Source: Trichomonas vaginalis G3 (Eukaryota > Parabasalia > Trichomonadida > Trichomonadidae). From it: DNA of 64,000 nt. The translations under genes were made by a program, and so were the position numbers. Below, piece by piece: positions 41,454 to 48,914 of this stretch. The notes under the pieces are model-generated. The model saw nothing but the letters and a program-made list of their open reading frames with translations, made no database searches and was not told the DNA's origin. Each line of letters starts with the position of its first letter. The stretch's first letter is position 1. The DNA lies in NCBI RefSeq assembly GCF_026262505.1, contig NC_067205.1, positions 23,035,585-23,099,584 on the forward strand. Reading direction: 5' to 3'.

Positions 41454-42218
41454 ATGTTGTTCTATTTGCAAAGTACAGACCCAAACGAATACGGGACAGT
41501 AAAGCTACAAACAAACTTAGGTCTACAGAATGAAGCGCTTGCTTTCAGAGTTGTTGACTTCAATACTATCGCAACTTTTGTCATAACAGATGAAACAGAT
41601 TTCATAGAGATTGAAATAGATGACAAAAGAAGTGTTATAACATTTCCTAACAGAGCTGGGTATAGAATAGATAAAATTGCTGGAGTCATAGATACTCTCA
41701 TAAATGAAGAAACTATTGACAACATAGATGTCGAACTCTCTTCTGAGGGAACATTGAAGTTCAGCAGCGAGAATGAGTTTAAGATACCAAGAATGAGTCA
41801 TAGAGTACAACTTCTTTTGGGTGCATACCATATGACATTTCCTTTGAAAAGTGTTGACAAAACGATTGAGATGAAATCTGTTCCATACGTATGTTATGGT
41901 AATTGTTTATACATTGAGTCTAAAATAGCTAATGTCACAGGCATTTCAGGAGTTAATAGTAAAGGTTCAGTAGAATATAAATCCTTCTGTTATGCAGTCA
42001 ATTCAATGTTCATTCCAAACGTTCCTGTCATAGCAACTCATTTAGGTAAATGGGTTCGCATTAGTCCTCATAATTTGAAAGACATGCAATTTAGACTAGT
42101 TGACTTTCAAGGCGAGCCTGTAGAACTGAAGGCACCAGTGCGAATGACTGTTGAAGTTGACTTTTTAGAAAATATTAAATGCAACAGCTTACAAGAGAAC
42201 TCAGAGCTAAAAATATAA
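41454..42218 (+). CDS. Minor capsid (penton-like) protein, P3 copy, 254 aa
   Basis: It starts 17 bp from the divergent fibre start. Strand-rich throughout, it ends with MQFRLVDFQGEPVELKAP and MTVEVDF, the typical closing strands of Polinton minor capsid (penton) jelly rolls. The N-terminal 50 and C-terminal 130 residues are nearly identical to P4's, while residues 50-105 differ strongly. It should occupy capsid vertices and could hold the neighbouring fibre; that link is inference from gene pairing. Confidence 0.7.
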   Translation: MLFYLQSTDPNEYGTVKLQTNLGLQNEALAFRVVDFNTIATFVITDETDFIEIEIDDKRSVITFPNRAGYRIDKIAGVIDTLINEETIDNIDVELSSEGTLKFSSENEFKIPRMSHRVQLLLGAYHMTFPLKSVDKTIEMKSVPYVCYGNCLYIESKIANVTGISGVNSKGSVEYKSFCYAVNSMFIPNVPVIATHLGKWVRISPHNLKDMQFRLVDFQGEPVELKAPVRMTVEVDFLENIKCNSLQENSELKI

Positions 42219-42421
42219 AGTATGAATGTTATGTATTAGGTCATGAACTTTGGTTGTTGCTGTTTGATGAAACAAATGAGTTAGTTATGTCAGTCAAGAG
42301 AACAGAAAAATATTGTGTTAGTGAAAACTGCACCAAGTCAATAAGATTAGGTTTGCATTATGAAGATGAGTTCGATACTGTTGAAGAAGTTTTGGATAGA
42401 TATTACAAATTGCTAACTTGA
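42179..42421 (+). CDS. Small acidic protein, 80 aa (P3)
   Basis: It overlaps the minor capsid gene end by 40 bp in another frame. MQQLTRELRAKNIKYECYV is followed by LWLLLFDETNELVMSVKRTE and an acidic helix (YEDEFDTVEEVLDRYYKLL). No family is recognised. It lacks the 10-aa hairpin-coded insert found in P4's copy (62039-62068), so it is the empty-site form. Confidence 0.6.
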   Translation: MQQLTRELRAKNIKYECYVLGHELWLLLFDETNELVMSVKRTEKYCVSENCTKSIRLGLHYEDEFDTVEEVLDRYYKLLT

Positions 42422-42437
42422 AATTTTTTTGACTGAC

Positions 42438-42463
42438 GGCGCAAAGCGCCAAGACCGAAGGTC
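42438..42463. repeat. Double-hairpin cassette (P3 only)
   Basis: GGCGC-aaa-GCGCC, aa, GACC-gaa-GGTC between convergent gene ends. P4 has no such sequence at this place; about 50 nt are extra in P3. Confidence 0.85.
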
Positions 42464-42472
42464 CTGACTGCT

Positions 42473-43087
42473 TTAATTTACTAAAACATATTTCAAACAA
42501 AGTTTATATTCTGTTGAAAGTTTTGTATATTCATTCGAATATTTATACTTAAACTCAACTCCTGTAGTTCCTGGTGTTTCAATGATGCGGATGTTACCTA
42601 TTTTCATGAATAGTGGAGTTTGACCACAGCATTCGATTTCAGGGTCGAGATAGTCAATGACACATTGTTTCCCTGTTATTCGTGAGATAACATTTTCAAG
42701 GTCCTCCTTTGTTAGAATTATTTGGTTCTTGCTTATAAGATTTGTCAAAAGCTTCTTATCGTCTTTGAGTAAAATTGTTTGGTATAACTGAAGAAGGTAA
42801 TGGTCTACGTTATCTGAAGGATTTGTTTGAACATTTGTGTAAGGGTTGTCGTTGGCTTCTCTTGAAAGAATTTGGTCCAGTGGTGGATACTCTAACTTAA
42901 CATCTGATGTAGCGTTAGCGTTTGAAGCTGAGTTTAAATTCACCGACTTAAGTTCTGGTTCTGGCTCTTTCAAACACTCTGAACTATAGTTCTTTATGAC
43001 AATATTGTTTGTCGTTCGTGAGTCAACATTTGATGTTGGTTCAATTGGAACATTAACGGCACCAGCTAAGATGGATTTGCTTCTCAT
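42473..43087 (-). CDS. 204-aa conserved Polinton protein, unknown (P3)
   Basis: The N-terminal 90 residues look disordered and polar (NNIVIKNYSSECLKE, NLNSASNANATSDVKLEYPP). Residues 95-204 form a folded domain (YLLQLYQTILLKDDKKLL, ITGKQCVIDYLDPEIECC, GVEFKYKYSNEYTKL). No family is recognised. It is divergent from the next gene with a 25-bp spacer and nearly identical to the P4 copy. Its location between minor capsid and ATPase genes suggests a virion or assembly role, inferred. Confidence 0.6.
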   Translation of the reverse strand: MRSKSILAGAVNVPIEPTSNVDSRTTNNIVIKNYSSECLKEPEPELKSVNLNSASNANATSDVKLEYPPLDQILSREANDNPYTNVQTNPSDNVDHYLLQLYQTILLKDDKKLLTNLISKNQIILTKEDLENVISRITGKQCVIDYLDPEIECCGQTPLFMKIGNIRIIETPGTTGVEFKYKYSNEYTKLSTEYKLCLKYVLVN

Positions 43088-43112
43088 TTCATATAGAATA
43101 AAAACCTTTTAT

Positions 43113-43514
43113 ATGTATGAAATGAACAATATACTCGACAAGGGTTTGAATGTAAAGCTAACGAATGAAAATATTGTTGAATTCACTGAGACAGGTGCTG
43201 TGTATAAAGATGTAGAACTACTGAACAAAAGAGCTAAGGGAAGAAGCAGGAACATGAACAAAGGGTGGAAGCCTATAAAAATTTATGTCAATGATGGCTC
43301 AGGAGGTTCAAACATAAAGTATGCAGAAAGTTATAGAGTTTATGCTCTCAAAGGTGAAAAGCCTTCATTTAAGAACAGCTATTCTAACGCATATCCTCAA
43401 AAGCTAACGGATGGGGAAGTGGATGATATGAATGACAGCAAAAATATTAACAGAAATGGCGACAGAGATGCATGGAATTTGTTTACCATCAGTCAATTGA
43501 AGGTTAAACTTTAA
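43113..43514 (+). CDS. Basic protein of 133 aa, unknown (P3)
   Basis: The start is set at the first Met after the divergent 204-aa gene (MYEMNNILDKG), 25 bp from its start codon; a longer frame would overlap that gene. The middle is basic (LLNKRAKGRSRNMNKGWKP) and Gly/Ser-rich, and the end is polar. It converges on the ATPase gene with the two stop codons overlapping by 4 bp. No family is recognised; the P4 copy is at 62813. Confidence 0.5.
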   Translation: MYEMNNILDKGLNVKLTNENIVEFTETGAVYKDVELLNKRAKGRSRNMNKGWKPIKIYVNDGSGGSNIKYAESYRVYALKGEKPSFKNSYSNAYPQKLTDGEVDDMNDSKNINRNGDRDAWNLFTISQLKVKL

Positions 43515-44060
43515 AACAATGTTGGTCGTTCCCATGGAATATTTTTGACTTTAATGGTATTAGTCATGATATGAATCTCAAGGTATGAACGAGGAGAGAT
43601 GAGAGACTTATATGCTTCCCAAATTTCTTCAAAAGGTAATGTTATACCTGACTGTTTCCAAATGAGTTCAATATCATAACGTGAGAAACCTTGAAAGATA
43701 ACGAAGTCAGTTATGAGACGTTTTATGTTTAAAGCTAAAAACCTCCATGTTTGCATAAGTATTGCTACAGTTAAATGGTAATGTCTGACTTTAGTAATGA
43801 TGTTAGCTAATGGTGAGTCTGGCTTTGAAACTAAACCTTTACCAGCGAAGTCGTCACAAACTAATAAAGTGTTTGATGGATATTTTTTGAAGGGGTATTT
43901 TGAAAGTTTTGATAGAATGTAGTTTGTCAGTCGTTTCATATCGTAAACTCCTGAGTACTGACGTAAGTGGTGTTTGTCAATAATTCTTTCCATCTCCTCA
44001 GAAGTCTTTTGCATTCCTGACTGTATAAATTCAACGATGGCATAATATTTCCTCTTACGT
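43511..44060 (-). pseudogene. A32/FtsK-type packaging ATPase, C-terminal part (P3), cut by P4
   Basis: It contains the Walker B region (NTLLVCDDFAGKG) and the motor C-terminus (LTVAILMQTWRFLALNIKRL). The N-terminal part with Walker A is missing because P4 is inserted at 44061. Confidence 0.8.
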
Positions 44061-44070
44061 AGTTAGTATG

Positions 44071-44120
44071 GTTATCTTGGGTACGGCGGCACTGCGTTCC
44101 ACCTTACCCAATATAACCTT
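44071..44120. repeat. P4 terminal hairpin
   Basis: Arms beginning GGTTATCTTGGGTA and ending TTACCCAATATAACC pair with about 3 mismatches. The outer 10 bases are unlike P1 and P2 but still self-complementary. Confidence 0.8.
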
Positions 44121-44264
44121 AAATATTTACAAAACCGCGAACGTATATTTTACAACACAAACGACAACACTAACTTAACCTTAAATATTTACAAAACCAT
44201 CTGACACATAAATGACTTCACTAATGAAAAATAAACGTTCTCACTAACGTTCCCACTAATGTTC

Positions 44265-44591
44265 TCATTTACAAAAGTATTGCAGCGCTTCCCATTGCTG
44301 TGCTTCACACAATAGTTCATATTCTTCAGTATCGCTGCTGTCACTCCAATCGTCAGAGTCAAAGTCACTGTCAAAATAAATGTTAGTAAGTTTTGACAAA
44401 GCTAATGAAACACGCTTACCGTTTGTATCTATTGCTTTTATATATCTCCCATTATGTTTGTTGTCATAAACGCTCAAACTAACTTTACCCTTTCTCCCTC
44501 GTATCTGATAGAATGTATTTTCACGAGGAACGAAGAACAAATTCTTGAACTCATGACCGTTGTAGTTTGTTATCTCAATAGTTTTCGTCAT
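44265..44591 (-). CDS. Terminal-repeat ORF, 108 aa (P4 copy)
   Basis: Same protein as 7894-8214 with a longer acidic linker (DSDFDSDDWSDSSDTEEYE) and a changed loop (VYDNKHNGRYIKAID). Conservation of both ends despite linker change suggests selection on the protein. The function is unknown. Confidence 0.7.
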   Translation of the reverse strand: MTKTIEITNYNGHEFKNLFFVPRENTFYQIRGRKGKVSLSVYDNKHNGRYIKAIDTNGKRVSLALSKLTNIYFDSDFDSDDWSDSSDTEEYELLCEAQQWEALQYFCK

Positions 44592-44689
44592 TTATATAAA
44601 AATAAAATAAAAAATAAAATAAAAAATAAACTTAAAATTAATGATATCACCACCCTCACACGTATGAAAACATAGCACAAAAATAAATT

Positions 44690-44767
44690 TAGGGTAGAAG
44701 GGTAGATCTAACCTCATTTCTACCCTCAGCCGCTAAGCGGCGAGACCCTTTGGGTCTTTTCTACCCA
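44690..44767. repeat. Composite dyad plus double hairpin (D7)
   Basis: A TTA-type dyad, then GCCGCTAAGCGGC (44729-44741) and GACCC-ttt-GGGTC (44744-44756). It is the reverse complement in order and sequence of the cassette at 56087-56165. Confidence 0.85.
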
Positions 44768-44782
44768 CTTGAATTCATTGCT

Positions 44783-45019
44783 TTATAACTCTCTTCCTTT
44801 CTCCAACTCTTCTAACTTCTTCTTAAGTTCAGCAATGTTGTCCTCATGAAGTTTAATCTTCCTTAATATACCTTCTCTATCTAATGGTTGCTTTATCTTT
44901 CTAAACTGAACTCTACCATCCTTCATAGTATGAACGTAAAAACCTTCTGGAACCGCTCCTGATTTAATGTATTCTACCAAAAATTTTTGTTTCATTGCTT
45001 CAGTGACTTTAGTCGTCAT
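44783..45019 (-). CDS. Small coiled-coil protein, 78 aa (P4)
   Basis: Near-identical to 8354-8590: a compact N-terminal domain and a C-terminal coiled coil. Its last codons fall inside the terminal repeat. No family is recognised. Confidence 0.65.
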   Translation of the reverse strand: MTTKVTEAMKQKFLVEYIKSGAVPEGFYVHTMKDGRVQFRKIKQPLDREGILRKIKLHEDNIAELKKKLEELEKGREL

Positions 45020-45067
45020 TTTACTCTAAATAAAATGTTCAAATAAAATAAAAATAACGTTATTTTT

Positions 45068-45538
45068 TCAGTAAGGAAACGCAGGAGTTTTACGATTTAT
45101 TTGAGGAGTAGGTTCTGGTTTAAATGTTGGAGTCGGTTTAGGAGTTGACTTTTGAACAGGAGTTTGTACTTTCATAGGTTCAGGAGTCATTGAAGGTGTT
45201 GTTTGTGAAGGCGTTGGTTTTGACGTTGGTTTTGGCGAATGTGTTGGAGTTTGTTTAACTTCAGCTACTTCAGTATTATTTACAACATTTGCTTTATTTC
45301 TTTTCAACATCATTACTGCTCCTGCTGTAGCTAGCAAACCTAGTGGGAGACCATATTTTATATAAGGACTTGACCAAATGCTATTTTTGACAGGAGCTGG
45401 TGGAACACCTAACCTTGGTGAAACTGCTCTTTGCCATTGTGCAGCTCGTAAGAAATATTCAATAGGTGCTCCATAATCGTTTGGTAAAGTTTGTTTCATA
45501 GATGGTGAAGGTTCGCGAGAGCTTGATGAAGAACTCAT
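45068..45538 (-). CDS. Membrane-anchored P/T-rich virion-type protein, 156 aa
   Basis: Ser-rich start (MSSSSSSREPSPSM), conserved YGAPIEYFLRAAQWQRA, one hydrophobic helix at about 66-82 (GLPLGLLATAGAVMML) followed by KRNK, then a Pro/Thr/Lys-rich tail with PTP, KPTP and PEP repeats ending NRKTPAFPY. It is 30 bp downstream of the capsid gene on the same strand, so probably a late virion gene. A single helix with an extended tail resembles minor membrane or cementing proteins of other jelly-roll viruses; no specific homologue is recognised. Confidence 0.65.
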   Translation of the reverse strand: MSSSSSSREPSPSMKQTLPNDYGAPIEYFLRAAQWQRAVSPRLGVPPAPVKNSIWSSPYIKYGLPLGLLATAGAVMMLKRNKANVVNNTEVAEVKQTPTHSPKPTSKPTPSQTTPSMTPEPMKVQTPVQKSTPKPTPTFKPEPTPQINRKTPAFPY

Positions 45539-45568
45539 TTATAAGCTTTAAAAATAAACGTTCATCCT

Positions 45569-47143
45569 TTATTCCTCACTGTCGTCCGTAGCTAAGTTAT
45601 AGTCATCTAATCTTATTATTGGGATGCCATTAGCACGCACCTGAATGGCAAAGCAACAATCCCTCATAAATCCAATAAGTGGCTTTGGTACATTTTCAGT
45701 TGCTAGTTCAATAGGTCCTTTAACAGACAATTTGTATGTTATTGGAGCAGTAGATGTTTGACCTTGCTGGAAGCAAAAGTCCACTTCTGTTGGAAAACCA
45801 CATAAGAAATGTGTGTTGTCATAGCTATCCCATTTATGTTCCACACTACCATCATCCACCAATGACCTCATAACATCTTCATTAAATCCAATCATATCAT
45901 TGTTTGTATTGCAGGCGTTCGCAACCATTTCATAAAATACAGGTCCATATGATTTTTCGGGTTCTGCAGGCATATTTCCATAAGCTCCCATGGAAAGCTG
46001 AAGATATTTAAACTTAGGGTTCTCAAAATTAACATAATAGTTGTCTTTCTTTCTAAATAGTGCCCAAATACTTTTAACATTAATAGGCGTATAAGCTGCT
46101 GTAAATGTTGCACTTGAACTATCTGTATTCTTTGAGAATGAACCGTCCATAGGAATCCAATCCATAACTTTAACAGGAAAACATAAAGCCTCGTTTGTAT
46201 AATGTTCTACAAGTTCTGTATAAATGTTAGGGTCTAAAGAGAATGACTTTGGATGAATGAAACATTCATTAAAATCCATCTTTGTTCGAAATAGTTGCTG
46301 GTTTACAGTTGTAATAGTAACTGTTCCACTAGCTTCTACTGCCTTCGTTATCATAGTGAATGGTTCATTCCATGGAACAAATTTATTTGTCGGTGGATTT
46401 GAATCTGAAGCAAATGCAACTTTAAGAGTTGGATTGAAAGCAATGATATCATTTACAGATATAGATGTGCATTGTAAGGCGTCGCTACTGAACTTTACTT
46501 TAAGCTGAATGTTTCCTGCAAAAGCTGGAATAAATCGAATAGCTTCTAATGGAAGGAATCTTCTAACAGGAATTCTTAAACGAAGCTTAAAATCAAATGA
46601 TTTTCCTGCTGTAATTGGACCACTAACAATTTGTCCTGTTCTGCATGTTCCCGAATGACTCCATACATCTTCATGTCGAGTCTTTGAGAAAACATCTACT
46701 TTCTTTATTTGTTCGGTAGTTTGTGAGTTTGAAGTTATATATGCTTCTTCTCTTGCGTTGTCTTGAGAATATACGATACGACCATTTGCAAGGATTTGAT
46801 ATCCAGCAACTGCATAGAAAGCGTCATCGAAACCAATCCAAAATCCTGGTGGGTTTGTTTTATTGGAACCTGAACCAATTTCTTTATCTGCAATAAATTG
46901 ACCTTCCATTTTATACGTAATGAATGTATTGTAAAGGTCCAACATATTTTCACCAGGAGGTGAGAGATTGAATGTTACCCATGTGTTATCTTTAGCAGTT
47001 CCAGGTTGTGATGGAATCTTTGCGTCAGAATATTTTCTATTAGTGTCACCAATTTGAACTGCATTGTCTATGATATCGAAATATGAGCGAATCTGATGAA
47101 TATGCTCTGCTGGAGTAAATTCGTTTAACTGTTCGTTCTGCAT
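45569..47143 (-). CDS. Double-jelly-roll major capsid protein, 524 aa
   Basis: It is open and close to the length usual for Polinton major capsid proteins. The first jelly roll (about 20-250) includes WVTFNLSPPGENMLDLYN, FWIGFDDAFYAVAGYQIL and the signature FKLRLRIPVRRFLPLEAI with IQLKVKFSS. The second (about 270-510) includes MDWIPMDGSFSKNTDSS, FKYLQLSMGAYGNMP and FLCGFPTEVDFCFQQG. It would build the icosahedral shell. It starts 27 bp after the stop of the next upstream gene on the same strand. Confidence 0.9.
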   Translation of the reverse strand: MQNEQLNEFTPAEHIHQIRSYFDIIDNAVQIGDTNRKYSDAKIPSQPGTAKDNTWVTFNLSPPGENMLDLYNTFITYKMEGQFIADKEIGSGSNKTNPPGFWIGFDDAFYAVAGYQILANGRIVYSQDNAREEAYITSNSQTTEQIKKVDVFSKTRHEDVWSHSGTCRTGQIVSGPITAGKSFDFKLRLRIPVRRFLPLEAIRFIPAFAGNIQLKVKFSSDALQCTSISVNDIIAFNPTLKVAFASDSNPPTNKFVPWNEPFTMITKAVEASGTVTITTVNQQLFRTKMDFNECFIHPKSFSLDPNIYTELVEHYTNEALCFPVKVMDWIPMDGSFSKNTDSSSATFTAAYTPINVKSIWALFRKKDNYYVNFENPKFKYLQLSMGAYGNMPAEPEKSYGPVFYEMVANACNTNNDMIGFNEDVMRSLVDDGSVEHKWDSYDNTHFLCGFPTEVDFCFQQGQTSTAPITYKLSVKGPIELATENVPKPLIGFMRDCCFAIQVRANGIPIIRLDDYNLATDDSEE

Positions 47144-47170
47144 GTATTTACTTCAGATAAAAATATCTAT

Positions 47171-47605
47171 TTACTTCATTATTCTCACTCTTCTTCTTGG
47201 CATTCGTGGTGGAAGTTGTTTCTTGACATTTTCAATGAACTGTACATTCTCTTTTGTCTCAACTTCTTTCACTGGTGGGTCAGGATTCTTTGACTCGGTT
47301 TGTTTTTCAATGAAATTCACGAACTTTGCAATAAGCTCTTGGTTCGTTATTGAAAGAACATCTGGCTTCTTTTCTTCTGGTTCTATTGACTTTTCAGTTT
47401 GAACAGAAGGTTTTATATGGGCTTCGTGGACTTCACCCTTGCCATGCACCTTAATGTTGTCGCTCTCTGCATTTGCTAATGGAACCTTTCTTTTTCTTAC
47501 ATATATTTTACCATCTTTACTCTGACTTACATAATAGAAAGGATGTTGTATTCCTCTTGCGTCATTTAATATAATAGACTCTCGCTCTGATTTTGACAAG
47601 CTCAT
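47171..47605 (-). CDS. 144-aa basic-tailed virion protein
   Basis: The N-terminal domain (ESIILNDARGIQHPFYYVSQ, KIYVRKRKVPL) is followed by an acidic/Pro-rich linker and an Arg-rich end (PPRMPRRRVRIMK). The same domain pattern of a small folded head, linker and arginine tail is seen in internal proteins that contact DNA or capsid; no family is named. A short GC-rich region (GKGEVHEAH codons) resembles the hairpin-coded segments elsewhere. It is divergent from the 90-aa gene, 45 bp apart. Confidence 0.6.
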   Translation of the reverse strand: MSLSKSERESIILNDARGIQHPFYYVSQSKDGKIYVRKRKVPLANAESDNIKVHGKGEVHEAHIKPSVQTEKSIEPEEKKPDVLSITNQELIAKFVNFIEKQTESKNPDPPVKEVETKENVQFIENVKKQLPPRMPRRRVRIMK

Positions 47606-47650
47606 TTTACATCGGTTAAAGTTTTAATTTAGTTTTTTATCTGCAATCAA

Positions 47651-47923
47651 ATGACTCAGTCAAATCCTACGGACAAGACCCAAGGTGTCATAGATGTTGA
47701 AGCATTGAAGAAAGAAATTCGTGAGCAAATTTTATCCGAACTGAAGGAACAAAAACCAGAACAAAAGCCAGAGAGACCAAAGAGAAAACTTAGTGAAAAA
47801 CAACTAGCTGCATTAGCTGCTGGAAGACAGAAGAACCCAAGACTACTGGCAAAGAAAGCTAGAGAAGAAGCAAAAGCAAAGGAAGAACAAAAAGCAAAGG
47901 AAGCTGAAGCAAAGAAAGAGTAA
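47651..47923 (+). CDS. Small basic core-type protein, 90 aa
   Basis: Same as 11185-11445: helix, RPKRKLSEKQLAALAAGRQK motif and a Lys/Glu/Ala-rich tail with a few extra residues. Likely DNA- or capsid-associated by composition and by the motif's recurrence in Polinton-like viruses. Confidence 0.65.
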   Translation: MTQSNPTDKTQGVIDVEALKKEIREQILSELKEQKPEQKPERPKRKLSEKQLAALAAGRQKNPRLLAKKAREEAKAKEEQKAKEAEAKKE

Positions 47924-47947
47924 ATGGTTTATTTTTATCCGAATTAA

Positions 47948-48805
47948 ATGTATAGACAAATACCTTTATCTGTTGCGTTCAGTAGTGAAAACCCTGACGT
48001 CAAAATAAAGGGGAACAGAGTAACGTTTAAGTTTCCAACAGACTGGATTGTGAACATAAATGAAGAGAAGTACATTGGCATAACATCTATGTATATAACA
48101 CGTGCTTTCAGAAAGGTTGACTTTATACTTCAAGTCGAGATAGAAAATGACGAACAGTCTTTAAGCGCCCAAAACATTCACATATACAAATACTTTAAAG
48201 ACGATACAACATTGTTGCAATGTATGATTTCATTTAATGAGATGTTCGAGAAAAAGTTCAACATTGAAGTACAAACTTTACAGCCTTTACGTGAGTTTCT
48301 TGCACAACTGAAAGAAGAAGGTAGTCAGCCACAACTTATAGACTTTCATTATGAATTTAATGAAAATGAAGATGGAACTCATGACTGTCAATTCATTGTA
48401 TTCTCACCATTCAATGAAGTCGCTAAAGAGAAAAAAAATCCATTACGTATAAGGTTTCAAATCTCCGAACCAAGTGATGATTTTAAGAATGTTTTCAATT
48501 ATGATGCAATGCTTCCGAGGAAAAATGAATTTTCAAAGATTGTAACACCTGGCATTTGGGATAGAAAGCAAGCTATATTATATTCAAACTTAAGTAAGGG
48601 AGTTGAAAATGAGTTCATTGGTCATACAAGAACTTCACCACTTCCTAACCCTAAATACTATAAATTAACTGGCTTCAATCGTGAGTTTTGGATAGACATG
48701 TTCTCCACTCATGACCATAAATGTCCAGTGTTCTTACCTCCAGACCATAAGGACTGTCTCTACATTGAAGCACAACTCTTAAACTCTACCATCGCAGTAT
48801 TGTAA
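47948..48805 (+). CDS. Jelly-roll-like structural protein, 285 aa
   Basis: It is 24 bp downstream of the basic gene, with an AT-rich TTTATTTTTA box just before MYRQIPLSVAF. It is strand-rich (VTFKFPTDWIVNINEEKYIG, FILQVEIENDEQSL, DCQFIVFSPFNEV, LRIRFQISEPSDDF) with a Pro-rich conserved end. The pattern of early DWxVxxNEEKYIGI strands suggests a second minor capsid or a vertex/turret protein. The penton assignment better fits 61170-61946, so this one is called only structural. Confidence 0.55.
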   Translation: MYRQIPLSVAFSSENPDVKIKGNRVTFKFPTDWIVNINEEKYIGITSMYITRAFRKVDFILQVEIENDEQSLSAQNIHIYKYFKDDTTLLQCMISFNEMFEKKFNIEVQTLQPLREFLAQLKEEGSQPQLIDFHYEFNENEDGTHDCQFIVFSPFNEVAKEKKNPLRIRFQISEPSDDFKNVFNYDAMLPRKNEFSKIVTPGIWDRKQAILYSNLSKGVENEFIGHTRTSPLPNPKYYKLTGFNREFWIDMFSTHDHKCPVFLPPDHKDCLYIEAQLLNSTIAVL

Positions 48806-48883
48806 AATCTACGCTAGCTTTATTTTTATCACGAATGACCTCATTCATGACCTCATTCATGACCTCATTGCTGACAAAAATAA

Positions 48884-48908
48884 GCCGCTAGCGGCAAGGG
48901 CGAAGCCC
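48884..48908. repeat. Double-hairpin cassette, inverted relative to P1
   Basis: GCCGCTAGCGGC, aa, GGGC-gaa-GCCC: exact reverse complement of 12328-12352. The P1 spacer joins the two flanks directly, giving a clean empty site with no target duplication. Confidence 0.9.
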
Positions 48909-48914
48909 ATGACC

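Larger units (their letters stand above)
41050..44060. mobile_element. Polinton P3 fragment, truncated, interrupted by P4
   Basis: It holds the fibre N-terminus, minor capsid gene, three small genes and part of the ATPase, in the P4 order. The left side is truncated against host DNA and the right side is cut by P4's terminal repeat within the ATPase gene. Interior genes are mostly open. It is highly similar to P4 except in the fibre and the first third of the minor capsid gene. Confidence 0.8.
44061..44790. repeat. P4 left terminal repeat
   Basis: It matches the P1 and P2 ends over the hairpin, the ORF and flanks, with extra AACCTTAAATATTTAC subrepeats near 44114 and 44178. The dyad cassette inside differs in type from P1 and P2. 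Confidence 0.8.

Noticed and set aside
47948-48805. Penton assignment for the 285-aa protein
   Set aside because: The closing-strand signature of Polinton pentons is clearer in 61170-61946; this one is left as a structural protein.
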